Positions 10,233 through 20,868 of a DNA stretch of 64,000 nucleotides are shown here, piece by piece. This DNA is from Wurfbainia villosa (lineage: Eukaryota > Streptophyta > Magnoliopsida > Zingiberales > Zingiberaceae), in the NCBI GenBank assembly GCA_025175895.1, contig CM046004.1, positions 20,137,011-20,201,010 of the forward strand, in the 5' to 3' direction. Under the pieces are notes generated by a model that was not told the DNA's origin, made no database searches, and saw nothing but the letters and a program-made list of their open reading frames with translations. Within the stretch, counting starts at the first letter, position 1. Each line of letters starts with the position of its first letter. The position numbers and the translations under genes were made by a program.

Positions 10233-11783
10233 TGTAGAGGAAATATTGATCGCTAGAGGGGGTAAATAGCGTAGATTCGTTGCGTGATGAAATTCGATTG
10301 TATTCGTCTACAAATCTCGTTAGCGCAGCAGAAATAAAACAAATAGCAATAATGAAATACGACAAACACAATTCACAACGCAAGTATATAATGTGGTTCG
10401 GAACCGAACGGTTCCTACTCCACGGATCGAGCTCTAAAGAGCTCTAGTGATGCACACGCAATCACTAATCACAAATAACTCCTTCTTGGAACAATCCGGA
10501 GGTGGAGAAACCCCTTACAAGTGATTACAAAAGTAATACAATAAGAATACAAGCAACTACACTAAAATGCAAGTAAAGAAAACTTTACACTGAGCTTTTG
10601 AATGCTTGCTTGCTAAGTTGATCGAGTAGCACTTGGAGACCTTGAATTGCAGCAGCAACTCGCCCCAAAACACCTCAAAGAACCATGTTGATTTCCTCCT
10701 CCACGAGCTCCCTTTAAAACTGCTGCCTGGGCTGGAAATCATCGATCAGTCGACTGGTCGGGACCATCAGTCGACTGATGATACTGTTGATGTTAGATAA
10801 TGGTGTAATCCACACTGGAAATATCCAACGGATAAAACATCAGTCGACTGATTATGTCCATCAGTCGACTGATCGAGCCTTCACTGATCGCTAACCCCAA
10901 AGAATGAGCCGACTCCATTCTCAGGCCCAAATTCTCGAGCATCAATCGATCGATCACACGATCACCGATCGTTGAGCTGAGCCGACCGATCCCCACCTCC
11001 GATAAATGATCACGAGACACTTCCAGCCAAACCCTAGTTGACTCACACTAGTCGACTGTCATATGACACCAATCGACTGACACACCTCAAACATGAGGTT
11101 TTAACCTCAAACATGAGGTTTAACCCAAGTATGGTGCCCCCATACTTGCTAGACCACCCTTAGCCTAGACCTAAGCCTTCTAGCCATCTCCATCAGTCTC
11201 GTGCCTCTCGGATCCCTCTAAGTCATCCATGACTTGTTCATCCATTGCACTAGCCTTCAGGTGCTTCCATCGGCTATGTCATGCTAACGGTGTCTACACT
11301 GCCAAGGCACATTGGACTTACGCTGCCAAGGCTCCAGCTTGGACTTTACGCCGCCAACCATTGGACTTATGCTTCCAAGACTCCCGCTTGGACTTTACAC
11401 CGCCAATATCGAACCCCTTAGACTTCTCAAATGTCAAGACTCATGTTTGGACATTCCCTTGCCAACCCATGTTGAACTTCTCAAATGCCAAGACTCAAGC
11501 TTGGACTTTCCCTTGCCAACTCATGCTTTGACTTTTCCTTGCCAAGACCCATGCTTGGACTTTTCCTTGACATGGTCAACTCCAGTCAACCATCAAAATC
11601 CCCCTCGAGTCTAACTCGAGTTCGATCAATCATGACCCGGGTCGATTGTGCCAACAATCTCCTCAAAATATTATCAGACATCAATGTCAAATATCGATGT
11701 CAAACTTTCATGTCAAACATCAAAACATCACTCGAGTCAAACTCGAGTCCGGTCAATCGTGACCTGGGCCGATTACACCAACA
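10233..11783 (-). repeat. Element A LTR2 (shared middle LTR)
   Basis: About 1.55 kb, with the same ends as LTR1 and LTR3. It has a primer site on its left and a polypurine tract on its right, so it serves both internal regions. The palindrome cluster is intact at 10740-10870. From about 10870 to 11030 the palindromes are replaced by shorter CGATCG/GACCGATC words, while the sequence between them still aligns with the sister LTRs. A repeat array lies at 11308-11575. Confidence 0.9.
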
Positions 11784-11802
11784 ATCTCTCCCTTTTTGAT
11801 GT
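11784..11802 (-). other. Polypurine tract of right A copy
   Basis: Minus strand AAAAAGGGAGAGAT directly upstream of LTR2, identical to the tract beside LTR1. Confidence 0.8.
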
Positions 11803-13756
11803 TTGACAAAAACACATACCTTTGAGTTAGAACACTAACTCAAATTCCTTTACCAATTATCCCAAATTGGTAATTTCACTTTCTCCCCTTCTCCGAATTG
11901 ACAATTGATAACATTAATTAATAACACTCTCCATAACATTCTCTCCCAAAATATTCTTCCCCTTTTTGACTAACATCAAAAAGGTTTACTCTCCAAGGAG
12001 GTCAATGTCTCATATCCAATGAGATCATACAATCTCTCCCTTAGTTCAAAAATACCTAGGATGCCTACCATCTTCCTAGTGATAAGTCTCATATCACTTA
12101 AGATAGACAATCCTATACACTCTCTCAATTTCCAAATTGGGTATCTCAAAATCCCATTTTTCCTCCTCATGAGGAAAAATATCATCCATCATCCCATGAT
12201 GGATACCTCCCTCTAAAGGCTTGCTCCCCCTTAACCATTGTACCAACAATTTCCTTGGGAAGTCCCTATGCTAATAAGAACTTTAAACCATCAAAGATAA
12301 GGTCTAAAGTTCAACATTGAACTTTCCCATACCTTAAATTTGATACATCACTCTAACACCTCTCCTAATCCATATCCAGTGGATTTTCACCCTTTATAAT
12401 GCTTCTCAAAGCATATCCTAGGGTTAGGAGTGGTTTGGGAACTCTAACATAACTGAAAATGGGGTAAACAACCTTGTTTTTTCCGAAATCAACTTGGCAG
12501 TCGAGTCCTTCAGAAATCAGTCCACTGCCTTGTACATCAGTCGACTGCCACCAAGGTCAATCGAGTGATAACTGAAAAATCCGATTTTCAATTATCAGAA
12601 ATGGATTTTGAAAATTCATAAATAATTATATGTATATCGAAAAATCATGAAAATTCATATGTATAACACTTATGACCAATACAATGGGTAAAAAATGATA
12701 GAAAAATATTTTACCCATAAAATATTGAAATTGACACAAAGTTCAAAACCATTGAAATTTTCAATGTTTTGGCCCTACTTTGTATAAACTTCATCAATGG
12801 TGATTGCTATCAAAAGATAGACTTCACCAAGGTTTTCTAAAAGGATTTTAAAATATTTTTGAAAACCTATATTGGATTATGTTCCTTGGGCTTAATGTAC
12901 ATGACTTGTACACAAGCTTTCCCAATGATCCACCTTTAGTTAAAGATGAGTTTTAGTTCATCTAGATGCAAAAACTATGCACCTTGAAATTAATTCATAT
13001 CCTAACATCTCACATGTATCTAGGGTGTATAAATATACATACATGTCAATTTAATGTGAGATGTGAGTTTTGTTCTCCTAATCTAGGGTTTCATACATTT
13101 TCTAAGGCAACACTACTTGATTCCCTTATAAATAGGACTCCAAGTCATGTCATTGTCCTTAAATAAATTTTAATCAAATTAAATGCATGAAATGATCATG
13201 ACATAAATGATAGCAATAATTAAGCATGATCAATAATCATGATGTCATGACATATGATATAATCTAAAACACATGACATTAAACCTTAATCCTAAATATG
13301 ATCATGACATATTAAATGATTAAAAATAAATATGATGTCATGGCATGTTATATGGCAAACAAAGCATGGTAAATAAAAAGTATAGGTATAAGAATACCTA
13401 AATTTCAATATTAGTTGTCATTTAATATAATTAAGTATATTTTGCCATATTATCACTTTTCTCCCTAGTGTGCCAAAAATCAAAATTGGCACACTATGAC
13501 CTCTAAACCTAAATTTTCCCAATTTAATTGATTTTTCATAATTCCAAAAATATATTGGCACATCCTAAAATCTTTTAAGATTATAGATCAAATCTATTTC
13601 CAAGGTATCCATAATCTTGAAAATTATCTAAAGTGTTACCTTTACCATGGTTAGGTTAGCTACCCTTCCATTTAAAGTTGGCATATCCTAAACCCATCTA
13701 ACATAAATCAATCACACTCTTAGGAATCCAAAACCTATTTGAGCAGCTAGGGTTAA
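11803..13756 (-). other. Non-coding internal region of right A copy
   Basis: Collinear with 2415-4352 and likewise without any pol domain. Small indels and substitutions separate the two. A CAGTCGACTG palindrome with half-sites lies at about 12496-12565. Nothing else recognisable. Confidence 0.7.
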
Positions 13757-15440
13757 TTAGGTATTCCTTAGGGTTAACCTCCCTAGATACCTTCCTAATG
13801 ACCCTTCTGGCTTGTTAGCCTTGGTCATTTGGGTCTTACCTAGGTTGACTCTAGGGGTAACTCCCCTTGCAACCTTCTTAGTGGCTTCCCTAGGTTTCTT
13901 AGAAACCCTAGCCACTAGGCACACTTTTTGGTTACCCTTAGGGATGACTTCCCTAGTAACCTTGGTCTTCCTAAACCTAGTTTGTGTTCCATAATCAAAT
14001 GGAACACTATGATAAGCCACCTTAGGCTTAGGTTTGTGACCCAAACCTTTCTTGCCTTTGGATGACTCTTGTCTCTTAGGCCCTAACTGTTGACTCTTTG
14101 ACCTAGACCCTTGACTTTGACCATTTGACCATTTTATTTAGTTTTGCATAATCCTAAGAGTCTTTTCAAGTTTCTCAAGCCTTGACCTCAAGGCTTGATT
14201 TTCCAACTCTAATTGCCCAATTTTAGAATTTTGATTTAATCATTGGGCATAGTTCTTCCTAGGCATATGCCTAGTCCATATGAGGTTAAGACCTAGGTGC
14301 TCTTGTACTTTTCTAATTGTCTCCCTAGGTAGAATTGGTCTAGAATTATTTGACCTAGATTTGTCTTTAGATAAATTATTTTTAGGGATATTAGTCCCAA
14401 ATTTCTCCTTATTTGAAAAGTGAATATTCTTCGCTCCTAGGCAAAAATATTTGTTATTCCTAGCATGCTTTTCATGATCAATTGCAAGTGAATTAAAGAC
14501 ATTCTTTAGCCTATTAATCAAAGGAGGTGCATTAATAAATTTTACCTTAGAAATTGCTTTAGAAGCTCCCCCTACATGTAATGCTCCCTCTTGAGTCTTC
14601 TTGCTCTCCCTAGAGCATTGACTCCTATAGTGCCCCTTTTGATGGCACTTGAAGCAAATGATGTGCTCCTTGCTCTTTTGACTTTGGGCACCGGCATCCT
14701 TGACCTTTGGTGCCGGTGGACTTTTCTTGACCTTCTTTAGGCACTTGCTCTTATAGTGCTCGGTTTCCCTACACTCAAAGCAAATTATATGAATTTTATT
14801 TTGAACCGAAATGCTTGAGTTACCTAGGGTGGTGGTTAGGGCCTCTTGAGCTTGTTCATCACTTCTCCTGGAAGTAGATGGCGCTCATTGCTCTTGCCCT
14901 TGCTCCGGAGTTGAGGATGCTCTAATATCCTCCCCCTCAATCCTAGAGGTGGAGGTCTCCTCCAATTCTTCTTCTTCCTCTTCCACTGACCCGGAAGATG
15001 ACTCCTCCTTAATTTTCGAATCCTCACTTGCTTGTGAGGATGAGCTCTCTTCCTCCTCTTCCTTTTCTTCTTAGATTGAGTGAGGCTCTTCATGAAATTT
15101 TGCCAATCTTTCCCATAGCTCCTTGGCGTCAAGATATTCACCTAGCCTAGACAAAACATCATTAGGTATCAAATCTTCTAAAAGTTTTGTATTTTTACAC
15201 CCGGAAGATATTCACCTTGCCTTCGGTTTTGAATTTTTGTCATTGCTCTTGGGTCCATTTCTTCAACTTTAGAACTTCTCCCTTCTCCCAAGGAGGTTCA
15301 AAGCCTTCTACGAGGATGAACCAATCCTCTATGTCCATCATCAAGAATGTCTCCATTCTTGCTCTCCACGCCAGAAAATCTTGTCAGTCGTATGGTGGTG
15401 GAGTGTTGATGTCCCATCTAAGCTTGTCTTGGAATTCCAT
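13757..15440 (-). pseudogene. gag: Broken gag gene of right A copy
   Basis: Homologue of 4353-6008. The start ATG at 15438-15440 opens MEFQDKLRWDIN. A stop follows within 20 codons, and the reading frame then passes through several shifts. The acidic region is at about 14840-15060 and zinc-knuckle remnants at 14620-14780. A Leu-rich coiled-coil-like stretch (LELENQALRSRLEKLEK) is at about 14160-14220, and the basic tail is at 13757-14044. A short extra segment at 15188-15215 relative to the left copy contributes to the damage. It is a dead copy; the two gags have decayed at different sites. Confidence 0.7.
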
Positions 15441-15490
15441 CTTCCCTCTAGCGTCTTTTGCTCCCGACAGTTAGTCCGTAGAAGAGCCCC

Positions 15491-15506
15491 GGGCTCTGAT
15501 ACCATT
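15491..15506 (-). other. Primer binding site of right A copy
   Basis: Minus strand AATGGTATCAGAGCCC beside the 5' LTR, matching initiator Met tRNA. Confidence 0.9.
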
Positions 15507-17038
15507 TGTAGAGGAAATGTTGACCACTAGAGGGGGGTGAATAGCATCGATTCGTTGCGTGATGAAATTCAATTGCGTTCATCTACAAATCTCGTTAGCG
15601 CAGCACAAATAAAACAAATAGCAATAACGAAATACGACAAACACAATACACAACACAAGCATATAATGTGGTTCGCAACCGAACGGTTCTTACTCCACGG
15701 ATCGAGGTCTAAAGATCTCTAGTGATGCAAACGCAATCACTAATCACAAATAACTCCTTCTCGGAACAATCCGGAGGTGGAGAAACCCCTTACAAGTGAT
15801 TACAAAAGTAATACAATAAGAATACAAGCAACTACACTAAAATGCAAGTAAAGAAAACTTTACACCGAGCTTTTTTAATGTTTGCTTGCTAGGTTGATCG
15901 AGTAGCACTTGGAGACCCAGAATTGCAACAGCAACTCGTGCCAAAACACCTCAAAGAACCATGTTGATTTCCTCCTCCACGAGCTCCATTTAAAGCTGCT
16001 GCTTGGGCTGAAAATCATCGATCAGTCGACTGGTAGGGACCATCAGTCGATTGATGACACTATTGCTGTGAGACAATGGTGTAATCCACGCTGAAAAAAT
16101 CCAACGGATAAGACATCAGTCGACTGATCATGTCCATCAGTCGACTGATCGAGCCTTCACTCGATTGCTAACCCCAGCAGTCGAGTCAGACTCCATTCTA
16201 TGCCCAAATTCTCGAGCACCAATTGACTGATCACACGATCAGTCGACTGCCCACCTCTGGCAGTCGACTGCTGGGACACTTCTCGCAGTCAAACCCTAGT
16301 TGACTCACACCAGTCGACTGTCATATGACACCAGTCGACTGGCACACCTCAAACATGAGGTTTAACCCAAGTATGGTGCCCCCATACTTGCTAGACCACC
16401 CTTAGCCTAGACCTAAGCCTTCTAGCCACCTCCGTTAGCCTCGCGCCTCTTGGATCCCTTCAAGTCATCCATGACTTGTTCATCCATTGCGCTAGCCTTC
16501 AGGTGCTTCCATCGGCTATGTCATGCTAACGGTGTCTACACCGCCAAAGCACATTAGACTTACGCTGCCAAGACTCCCGCTTGGACTTTACGCCGCCAAC
16601 CATTGGACTTATGCTGCCAAGACTCCCGCTTGGACTTTACACCGCCAATATCAAACCCCTTGGACTTCTCAAATGTCAAGACTCAAGCTTGGACTTTCCC
16701 TTGCCAACCCATGTTGGACTTCTCAAATGCCAAGACTTAAGCTTGAACTTTCCCTTGTCAACCCATGTTGGACTTTCCAAGTTAAGACCCATGCTTGGAC
16801 TTTTCCTTGCCAATACCCATGCTTGGACTTTTCCTTGACATGGTCAACTCCAGTCAACCATCAAAATCTCTCTCGAGTCAAACTCGAGTCTGGTCAATCA
16901 TGACCCGTGTCGATTGTGCCAACAATCTCCCCAAAACATTATCAGACATCGATGTCAAACTTCCATGTCAAATATCAAAACATCACTTGAGTCAAACTCG
17001 AGTCCAGTCAATTGTGACCTGGGCCGATTGCACCAACA
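15507..17038 (-). repeat. Element A LTR3 (outer 5' LTR)
   Basis: About 1.53 kb, with the same ends as LTR1. The U5 block CTAGAGGGGGGTGAATAG is at 15526. The TATA-like word ATTTAAAG is at 15988-15995 and the palindrome cluster at 16021-16340, upstream of it on the element strand. Tandem units are at 16550-16845. The two R/U5 hairpins are mutated here. TTATG follows at 17039-17043. Confidence 0.9.
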
Positions 17039-17043
17039 TTATG

Positions 17044-17303
17044 TATTTGGAGTTTTTCGTGGTGTACTGTATTGTGGACTTGTCATGTGATGTACACACT
17101 TGTAGATTTGGATTTTGTCGATGTTCCATTATGTTGTGATGTGTCAGTCATACCGGTATGCATTGTGTATTTTGTTATGTTGTTGTGGTTAGTTTCCATT
17201 GTGGTTTGTTTACATATATATATGTTGTTGTTGTTGTGGCCTACGAGCCTTGTATTAACACGATATGTTGCCATGTACAGGGGAGATGTCATCCGTTTTC
17301 TTT
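17044..17303 (+). mobile_element. Right part of the gypsy-like LTR split by element A
   Basis: Continuation of 1-844 across the element A insertion. TG-rich with a TTG/TTGTTG run near 17225 and GTACAGGGGAGATGTC at about 17275, reminiscent of the 3' end of chromovirus LTRs. It stops where gag sequence of element G begins. The exact breakpoint is uncertain by some tens of bases. Confidence 0.4.
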
Positions 17304-17479
17304 TCAGCATGACATGCTCTCGGGGCATGGCATTCACCCTCTTTGTCCCTAGGCATCTCAAAACCGTTTTCCATTATAAGCATAATATCGAAATCGGTTT
17401 CAAAGAATACTTCCATTCTCTTCTTCCACTAAGAGAATTCATCTTCAAATTTGGGTGGATGAATGTTGGAGCCTGCCAT
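17302..17479 (-). pseudogene. gag: Truncated gag start of element G
   Basis: Minus strand from the ATG at 17477-17479: MAGSNIHPPKF, then KKRMEVFFETDFDI and ENGFEMPRD. This is the same N-terminus as the gags of B (20869) and F (60621). The second Trp of the family's WWKK motif is kept, but the first is a TAG stop. Homology ends near 17302 where the gypsy LTR piece begins, so about nine tenths of the gene and the 3' LTR are lost. Confidence 0.75.
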
Positions 17480-17522
17480 TGTAGTTGATTGTAGCAACGG
17501 TGAGTCCGGTAACAATCTCCTC

Positions 17523-17536
17523 GCTCTGATACCACT
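17523..17536 (-). other. Primer binding site of element G
   Basis: Minus strand AGTGGTATCAGAGC between LTR and gag start. Confidence 0.85.
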
Positions 17537-18767
17537 TGTTGAAGGATCGATGGCCGGCTAGAGGGAGATGAATAGCTCTCTATATCGTAGATGGTAATCG
17601 CTTGCTTAATTGTCTACAATCAATGGTTAGTGCAACGGAAATACAATGCTAAAGTAAAACAATTAAGCAATGCAAAGGGAAATGAAATCACAAACGCTAA
17701 CAAAAAGACGTAACGCGGTTCACGACCCTTGCACCTAATCCACGACCCGATTCATTCCAAGGTGAATCACTCCTTCAATCTATCACTATTCTCTCCTTTG
17801 CACAAAGCTAGATGGAGGTAACCTTTCTTACAAGAACACTCCCTCTTACAATATAATTGAAATAAAAGCAAGTAAGAGGAGTAGAATTCGTTTGGGAACT
17901 TGGGAGTATGTTTGGAGTTAAAGCATTAACCATCCCAAGTCACCCAAGGCCTCTTCTTATAGAGAAGAAGCCATTCTTCCCGTTGGGCACCGAGCAGTCG
18001 ACTGATGCAACCATCAGTCGACTGCTGCTAGAGTCATTGCCTCGCAACGGCTTCATCCACGTTAGATTCCAACCAATGGCTCCTACATCAGTCGACTGAT
18101 CTTTCCATCAGTCGACTGATGGAGATAACAGTCGAGTGTCCGAAGTGAGCAGTCGACTATCCAACATTCTGTGCTCGAAATCCTCATGACCAGTTAACTG
18201 CTGCCATTAGCAATCGACTGATGATTTCGGTAGTCGACTGCCAATCCTTGGCAGTCGACTGCTGGGACAGAAACTAGACTCGAACACCAGTCGAGTCTTC
18301 AGTCGACTTGGAGCAGTCAACTGTCATATCATGGCAGTCGACTGATGTCGGAAAAACTCATCTGACACTTAGCCATTTGGCCAAGTTCACCAAAGAACTA
18401 CCCCATCTCAGGTTACAATCGCTCACTCTCATCTTCCCTTGGAGTCCCTCGCCTTGAAGTTCTCTTCGACCAGCCACGTCCCTTGGATGCGCCAAGTGCA
18501 TGCCTTCGCAGTGTCATCCTTCGCGTCTCACCCTGAAGTCTACTTCCTTCGGCTTCACTCCAATGCTCCTCGTCCAGCGGTCCATCGATGCTATCCTTCA
18601 CCGACTCAAGGACCGAGTCATGAGATGGTGACTTGCCAATGCTTTCGCCATGTGTGAATTACTAAGTTTTGCACGACTTCAACACACATATTAAACCCAT
18701 AACAACCTAACTTAAACCTTTGCCACACACATCAAAACACATCATTCATGGGTTGATTGCTCTTAAA
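17537..18767 (-). repeat. 5' LTR of truncated element G (family B/F)
   Basis: Starts TGTTGAAGGATCGATGGCC and ends near TTGCTCTTAA, aligning with the LTRs of B and F. The U5 block is diverged (CTAGAGGGAGATGAATAGC at 17557). A TATA-like CTATAAG lies at 17956-17962 on the minus strand. Directly upstream, at 17990-18345, stands the densest intact palindrome cluster in the window, with at least six exact CAGTCGACTG copies. Its outer end abuts RNase H sequence of element C. Confidence 0.8.
17990..18345 (-). promoter_or_regulatory. CAGTCGACTG palindrome cluster in the G LTR
   Basis: At least six exact decamers and several variants (for example GCAGTCGACTATC and CAATCGACTGATG) in 355 bp, ending about 40 bases upstream of the TATA-like box on the element strand. 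This is the best preserved example of the array. Confidence 0.6.
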
Positions 18768-18774
18768 AAAGGAT

Positions 18775-19133
18775 CCACTAAGTTCCTTTCAATGGGAATC
18801 TTCTCGATTTATATTTCCTTCCTACTGATGATCTCTCTGATCACATGATAGCGGTGAAGCACATGTTTGGATCATTGATGAGACCACATGAAGTTCATAG
18901 ACGAACTTCTTGATCCAAACCACTTTCTTTACTGCTTCTGAAGCTACAATATATTCTGCCTCAGTGGAAGAATCTGCTATAGTATATTGCTTGGAACCTT
19001 TCCAACTTATTGTACCTCTATTCAAGGTGAATACATACCCAGATTGAGACCTAGAATCATCCTTGTCTGTCTGGAAGCTGACATCCATATACCCGCATAT
19101 TACCATATCACCTTCTCCATATATTAGGAACAC
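18775..19133 (-). pseudogene. RNase H end of element C
   Basis: The Copia RNase H removes template RNA during reverse transcription. Visible are a Tyr-Met-Asp site where the family has YxDSD (YMDVSFQTDKDDSRSQSGYVF) and the second acidic site in TEAEYIVASEAVKK. The third catalytic block (CDNxGA) is deleted: the sequence jumps from ELHVVSS to the downstream KHVLHRYHVIREII in another frame. It ends at NLVDP, where the family continues with LTKPL, so the tail and the 3' LTR are gone. Confidence 0.75.
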
Positions 19134-19629
19134 ATCCTTGTTCTTCTCAAGTACTTAAGGATTATCTTAACAGCTGCCCAATGATCAATTCCTAGATCAG
19201 ACAGATATATGCTCGTGACACTTAAAGCATACAATACAGCGGGCCTCGTACATAACATAGCATACATGATAGATCCTATTGCGAATGCATAGGGAATCTT
19301 ATTCATGCAAATCCTTTCGTCTTCTGTGTGCGAACACATAGACTTCAAAAGGTGTATCCCATGCCTGATGGGTAGGAAACCTTTCTTGGATTCCGACATG
19401 CTAAACCTCTTTAGCACTCGATCTATATATATAGACTGCAAAAGACCAAGCAACCATTTCGATCTATCTCTATAGATCTTAATCCTGAGGATGTAGGTTG
19501 CTTCTCCTAGGTCTTTCATGGAGAATGTCTTGGATAACTAAATTTTAACTAACTGTAAGATAAATATATCATTTCCTATAAGTAATATGTCATCAACATA
19601 CAACACTAGGAACACGACTATACTCCCAC
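19124..19629 (-). pseudogene. C-terminal half of the element C reverse transcriptase
   Basis: The catalytic YVDD motif is at 19589-19600, within LYVDDILLIGND, followed by MKDLGEATYILRIKIYRDRSK, FSMSESKKGFLP and AIGSIMYAMLCTRPAV, all standard Copia RT landmarks. A stop and frame change separate the YVDD block from the frame starting at 19519. The gene is cut by element B a few codons before YVDD; the N-terminal half resumes at 24934. Confidence 0.8.
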
Positions 19630-19634
19630 TAACC

Positions 19635-20806
19635 TGTTAGGGCAATCTCTTGCCATGATAAGGTTTTGATGTGTGTGGAAAAGGGTTTAAGTTAAAGTGT
19701 TATTATGATTTGATATGTGCATTGGAGTCTTGCAGGGCTTAATAATTCGCACATGGAGCCTTGGCGAGTTTCACCTCTCATGACTCGGTCCTTGAGTCGG
19801 TGAAGGATGACTTTGCGGAAGCCGTGCGCTTGGAGCATTCGAGGGACCGTCGGACGAGGAGCTTGGAGTGAAGCCGGAGGAAGTAGACTTCAGGGCAAGA
19901 CGCGAAGGATGGCGTTGTAGAGCCGTGCACTTGGCGCATCCGAGGGACGTGGTCGGACGAAGATAACTTCAAAGGCGAGGGACTCCGAGAGATGAGAGTG
20001 AGCGAATGTAACCCGGGAAAGGGGTAGCGCTCTTTAGGTGAAACTTAGCCATTTGGCTAAGTGTCGGATGAGATTTCTCGACATCAGTTGACTACCATGT
20101 TATGGTAGTCGACTACTCTAAGTCGACGGGTGACTCGACTAGTTGGGTCCGATCATGCGAGATTACTGATCCGATGATGAAGGCATCACCGATCGGGTCG
20201 TAAGTGTTTCGGGCACAAAATGGAGTCGAGCTCGCAGAGAACTCGACTGATCGAGCATCAGTCGACTGATGTCGGTACCGTTAGATGAAATCCAACGTGA
20301 AAAACAACCGTTATTGAGAAATGGCTACAGGACCAGTCGACTGATAGGGACATCAGTCGACTGCTCCTGTGTCAACGGGAAGAAACCCTCTTCCTCTATA
20401 AAGAGGAATGGTGTGGGGCTTTGGGTGCCTAATGCTTTAACTCATAACATCTCCCAAAGTGCTCTAAGGGTTTTTCCACTCTTCTACTTGTTCTAATCTT
20501 CATTCTATTATAGAAGAGTGATCCTTGTGTAAAAGAGGTTACCTCCACCTAGCTTTGTGCAAAGGAGAGATCTAGTGGATTTGGCAAAGGAGTGATTCAC
20601 CTTGGACGAATCTAGATATAGGATTAGCGGCGTAGTCGTGAACCATGTTACATTTCCATGTTAGCATTGTTTGTATTCTTATTTCTATTTTTCTTGTCTT
20701 GTTTTTGTTTTCTGCTTATGCTAATCTCTTTGTAGATGAACAAAATCCACCACCAAATGATTGAGGGCTATTCACCCCCCTCTAGTCGGCCGATCGATCC
20801 CCTACA
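19635..20806 (+). repeat. 5' LTR of element B
   Basis: Starts TGTTAGGGCAATCTC and ends CCCTACA. The TATA box is at 20397-20402 and the U5 block CACCCCCCTCTAG at about 20773. It is about 40 bp shorter than the 3' LTR. The losses lie in the palindrome zone: at 20150-20210 CAGTCGACTG words of the 3' copy are replaced by ATCCGATGATG and CACCGATCGGG, and one stretch between two palindromes near 20265 is deleted. Confidence 0.9.
20085..20402 (+). promoter_or_regulatory. Palindrome cluster and TATA box of the B promoter
   Basis: CAGTCGACTG and variants occur between 20085 and 20361. The last exact copy ends about 36 bases before TATAAA at 20397-20402. The TATA box is itself framed by an inverted repeat, CCTCTATAAAGAGG (20393-20406). 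The 3' LTR repeats the arrangement (TATAAA at 24519-24524, CCTCT and AGAGG kept). Promoter role is inferred from position. Confidence 0.65.
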
Positions 20807-20821
20807 AGTCGTATCAGATCC
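20807..20821 (+). other. Diverged primer binding site of element B
   Basis: AGTCGTATCAGATCC follows the 5' LTR. It differs from the TGGTATCAGAGC consensus at three places, more than in F, G or D. Confidence 0.7.
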
Positions 20822-20868
20822 AAGGAAAGCTTGTCGAGGACTAACCGCCACAAAAAGTACATTCAAGA

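Larger units (their letters stand above)
850..17038 (-). mobile_element. Composite element A: three-LTR tandem gag-only Copia-type retrotransposon
   Basis: Three homologous LTRs (850-2395, 10233-11783, 15507-17038) enclose two homologous internal regions on the minus strand. The outer ends are TG...CA in form and are flanked by the identical 5 bp duplication TTATG (845-849 and 17039-17043), so the whole composite sits in one insertion site. Both internal regions begin with a primer site next to an LTR and carry a broken gag with no protease, integrase or reverse transcriptase. The left internal region is enlarged by a CACTA transposon (6037-10191). Unequal recombination between LTRs of two copies of one insertion is the simplest origin. 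The absence of CACTA from the right copy puts that insertion after the duplication, or in only one of the recombining partners. Confidence 0.9.
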
